A stretch of DNA of 64,000 nucleotides from an uncultured Lachnospiraceae bacterium. GTDB lineage: Bacteria; Bacillota; Clostridia; Lachnospirales; Lachnospiraceae. The notes beneath the pieces are model-generated. The model did no database searches and had not been told where the DNA came from. It was given only the letters and a program-made list of their open reading frames with translations. Shown in pieces: positions 62,068 to 64,000 of the stretch; the stretch's first letter is position 1; every line of letters begins with the position of its first letter. The stretch covers positions 12,488-76,487 of the forward strand of contig CAJTPF010000013.1 in assembly GCA_910578175.1 (NCBI GenBank). The letters are read 5' to 3'. The position numbers and the translations under genes are program-made.

Positions 62068-62982
62068 TTAAACAATGGCTGCCAGCGCCGCTACCGCTCC
62101 GTCACTGGCGGCTGTCACCAGCTGGCGCACCTGTTTTGTGCGGCAGTCACCGGCCGCAAAGATTCCCTTTACACTGGTACGGCAGTCTTCGCCTGCTATT
62201 ATATAACCATATTCATCTAATTCAAGGAGACCTTTACAAATATCATTCTGCGGTTCCCGTCCGATCGCAACAAAAAGAGCCGCTGCTTCTATCACCCTGC
62301 CGTCGGATAATTCCACAGATTCCAGTTTCTCAGCGCCGTTGAGTGCTGTCACACTGCAATTCAACAGATACTCAATATTCTTCTTCTGCCGTAGCTGTTC
62401 TACCAGTTTCTGCTCTGCCCGGAACTCATTTCTCCGGTGAATAATATATACTTTACGGCAGAGTCCTGATAAATATACAGCTTCCTCCAGCGCTGTGTTT
62501 CCTCCACCAAGCACTGCAACCGTTCTTTCTTTAAAAAAAGCCCCGTCACAGGTGGCACAATAAGATATCCCAGCTCCGGTCAGCTTTTCTTCTCCATCCA
62601 GCCCCATCCTGCGGCTTCGGGATCCGGTGGCAATAATAACGGATTTTGTTTTGTAAGAAGTTTTATCTGTTAGTACTATTTTATGCCCCTCATCTTCCTT
62701 TAGAATCTCTATCCCGCTGGCTTTTTCAAACCGGATTTCCGCGCCGGCGCCCGCCGCCTGCCCATATAGTCCTGATGCAAACTGAAACCCCGAAACATGG
62801 CTGATTCCCGGATAATTCTCTACCTCAGGAGAATAGACGATCTGTCCTCCATATGCACTTTCTTCCAATACCAGAACCTTTCTGGAAGCCCTGGCTGCAT
62901 ATACTGCCGCCGATAACCCCGCTGTTCCGGCTCCTATAATAATGACATCAAAATTTTCCCGTTTTCCAACCGTGTTTCCCAT
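62068..62982 (-). CDS. trxB: Thioredoxin reductase
   Basis: Flavoprotein with an FAD site (VIIIGAGTAGLSAAVYAARA), NADPH site (VAVLGGGNTALEEAVYLS) and the redox pair SYCATCDGAFF. It reduces thioredoxin, encoded just upstream. The start at 62982 is nine bases after GGAG; the frame extends five codons further through that site. At 304 residues it is the low-molecular-weight bacterial type. The pair supplies reducing power to ribonucleotide reductase and peroxide defence. Confidence 0.95.
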   Translation of the reverse strand: MGNTVGKRENFDVIIIGAGTAGLSAAVYAARASRKVLVLEESAYGGQIVYSPEVENYPGISHVSGFQFASGLYGQAAGAGAEIRFEKASGIEILKEDEGHKIVLTDKTSYKTKSVIIATGSRSRRMGLDGEEKLTGAGISYCATCDGAFFKERTVAVLGGGNTALEEAVYLSGLCRKVYIIHRRNEFRAEQKLVEQLRQKKNIEYLLNCSVTALNGAEKLESVELSDGRVIEAAALFVAIGREPQNDICKGLLELDEYGYIIAGEDCRTSVKGIFAAGDCRTKQVRQLVTAASDGAVAALAAIV

Positions 62983-63014
62983 AAAAATCAGCTCCAACCC
63001 CTCAATCCTCTATA

Positions 63015-63326
63015 TTAAATGTTTAACATTTTTAATATTTCTGTCTTCGGACGTACGCCGGTGGTGGTTTTCAGTACCGCTCCGTTTTTGATCAGAACCA
63101 GCGTAGGAATAGTCATAACGTTGTACTGAGCCGCCAGTTCCGGCTCTTCATCTACATTTACTTTACAGACTTTTACATTCCCAGCCTCTTCGGCCACCTC
63201 ATCAATGATCGGTAAAAGCATTTGACACGGACCGCACCATGCTGCCCAAAAATCAACTAACACAAGCTTTTCCGACTGCATAACCTCAGTTTCAAAATTA
63301 GATTTTGTAATATGCATGACTGCCAT
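63015..63326 (-). CDS. trxA: Thioredoxin
   Basis: 103 residues, classic fold with the active site DFWAAWCGPCQMLLP and the cis-proline in YNVMTIPTLVLI. AGGAGG is placed just before the start. It precedes trxB by 32 bases on the strand, an operon of reductase and substrate. Confidence 0.97.
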   Translation of the reverse strand: MAVMHITKSNFETEVMQSEKLVLVDFWAAWCGPCQMLLPIIDEVAEEAGNVKVCKVNVDEEPELAAQYNVMTIPTLVLIKNGAVLKTTTGVRPKTEILKMLNI

Positions 63327-63403
63327 ATCATGACCTCCTTATCATTATTTATAATCCCCTCTATCATCTATTATGGTCTTAATTATTATTTTTTAATCCG
63401 GTT

Positions 63404-63928
63404 TCATAAGGATTCTCCTGAAACCACCGACCATTTTTCAACCAGTTTTTCCATATTATAAGCTGCATTGGCAGGACTGGTTGATGGCAATATCATATGT
63501 TTAAGCTTTATTTTTTTTCCAAAATACGTTTCATATAATGTACCTGCCAGTTTTCCGTTTGTAAATATAGTATTTATTTCCGTCTGTTGCAGAATACCCT
63601 CAAGATCTGCCGGAATGACGTTTTTAATGCTGCTGTCACTGGAACCAATGATATCACAGCTTTCGATCACATCCCATATCGCAATTTTATGTTTTTTCAG
63701 AAACGATATTTTATCCTGAATTTCTGCTTTTTTTAAATAATCAGCCTCATATCCCAAAATCACCGGAAGCACTTTCCAGAAACGATTTTGAGGATGCCCG
63801 TAATAGAATCCCTGGCTTCTTGATCTCACGGAAGGAAAACTGCCCAGGATCAAAACTTTGGAATTCTCATCGTATACCGGTTCAAAACAATGTCTTATAT
63901 GTTCATATTCTTCTTTTTTTCCACTCAT
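63404..63928 (-). CDS. DNA-deoxyinosine glycosylase (UDG superfamily)
   Basis: 174 residues, uracil-DNA-glycosylase superfamily, family 6 (HDG) type: LILGSFPSVRSRSQGFYYGH is the active-site loop, with Asn48 in GHPQNRFW the likely catalytic residue, and ILPSTSPANAAY the second motif. It removes hypoxanthine from deaminated adenine in DNA. Located at the end of the window after a 75-base gap from trxA. The start has a weak upstream site. A single-domain protein without an iron-sulfur cluster. Confidence 0.87.
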   Translation of the reverse strand: MSGKKEEYEHIRHCFEPVYDENSKVLILGSFPSVRSRSQGFYYGHPQNRFWKVLPVILGYEADYLKKAEIQDKISFLKKHKIAIWDVIESCDIIGSSDSSIKNVIPADLEGILQQTEINTIFTNGKLAGTLYETYFGKKIKLKHMILPSTSPANAAYNMEKLVEKWSVVSGESL

Positions 63929-63964
63929 TTCTCCTTTAAAAACGCTCCTTATTATTTTGTAAAT

Positions 63965-64000
63965 AAAAAAGAACAGACACCAGTCACCTGATTCCTGTTC
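63965..64000. terminator. Partial terminator at the window edge
   Basis: An A run and GAACAG pair with CTGTTC at the very end; the T run would lie outside the window. It probably ends a gene beyond the right edge or the next unit on the minus strand. Confidence 0.5.

Overview
The window looks like chromosome from an anaerobic, low-GC, Gram-positive bacterium, most likely a Lachnospiraceae (Clostridia) gut-type species. Pointers are the Gram-positive PolC replicase, the pyrH-frr-uppS-cdsA-dxr-rseP-ispG-polC gene order, a nifS-nifU-rrf2 iron-sulfur operon, ATP-type PEP carboxykinase, a secreted amylase with tandem starch-binding modules and Thr/Pro/Glu linkers, and many AGGAGG-like ribosome binding sites. 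Most genes lie on the minus strand. I see no rRNA, tRNA, CRISPR array, intact insertion sequence or prophage. Family assignments are from motif reading by eye; no search was run.

Layout from left to right. 0-1 kb: 3' part of a peptidoglycan amidase. 1-14.2 kb: an uncharacterised nuclease-like gene, then (transcribed leftward) a small membrane protein and a bactofilin, pyrH, frr, uppS, cdsA, dxr, an RseP-type protease, ispG and polC. 14.4-27.8 kb: PEP carboxykinase, a chemoreceptor, an HD-GYP protein, a GlmU-like hexapeptide protein, glmS, topB, a GGDEF/EAL protein, a YfbR-like HD phosphohydrolase and galM. 27.8-31 kb: nifS-nifU-rrf2 and an AT-rich gap holding a tiny lipoprotein gene. 31-38 kb: a DUF4956/VTC pair, a plus-strand CheY-like/c-di-GMP-sensor-like pair, threonine synthase, a SleB-like hydrolase and an AP2-domain protein. 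38-50 kb: a multi-module amylase, a SUKH protein with leuCD and a divergent LysR regulator, an ECF sigma factor with a membrane beta-propeller protein, then ilvC and ilvN. 50-57 kb: small unknown proteins, a lipoprotein amylase, and an ECF-type vitamin transporter operon with a surface DUF4430 protein. 57-64 kb: Bax-inhibitor-1 family protein, cardiolipin synthase, MATE transporter, CorA, thioredoxin reductase, thioredoxin and a DNA glycosylase.

Themes. Starch use (two GH13 enzymes, galM), branched-chain amino acid synthesis (leuCD, ilvC, ilvN) and envelope precursor synthesis (uppS, dxr, ispG, glmS) are standard. The less ordinary material is a CheY-like protein beside a protein carrying four MshEN-like (c-di-GMP-binding type) motifs, a double-AP2 protein whose central HNH-like motif has lost its histidine, a DUF4430-ECF uptake operon, a sigma factor paired with a membrane-anchored beta-propeller, a PD-(D/E)XK-like protein, and a 46-codon lipoprotein gene in a non-coding gap.
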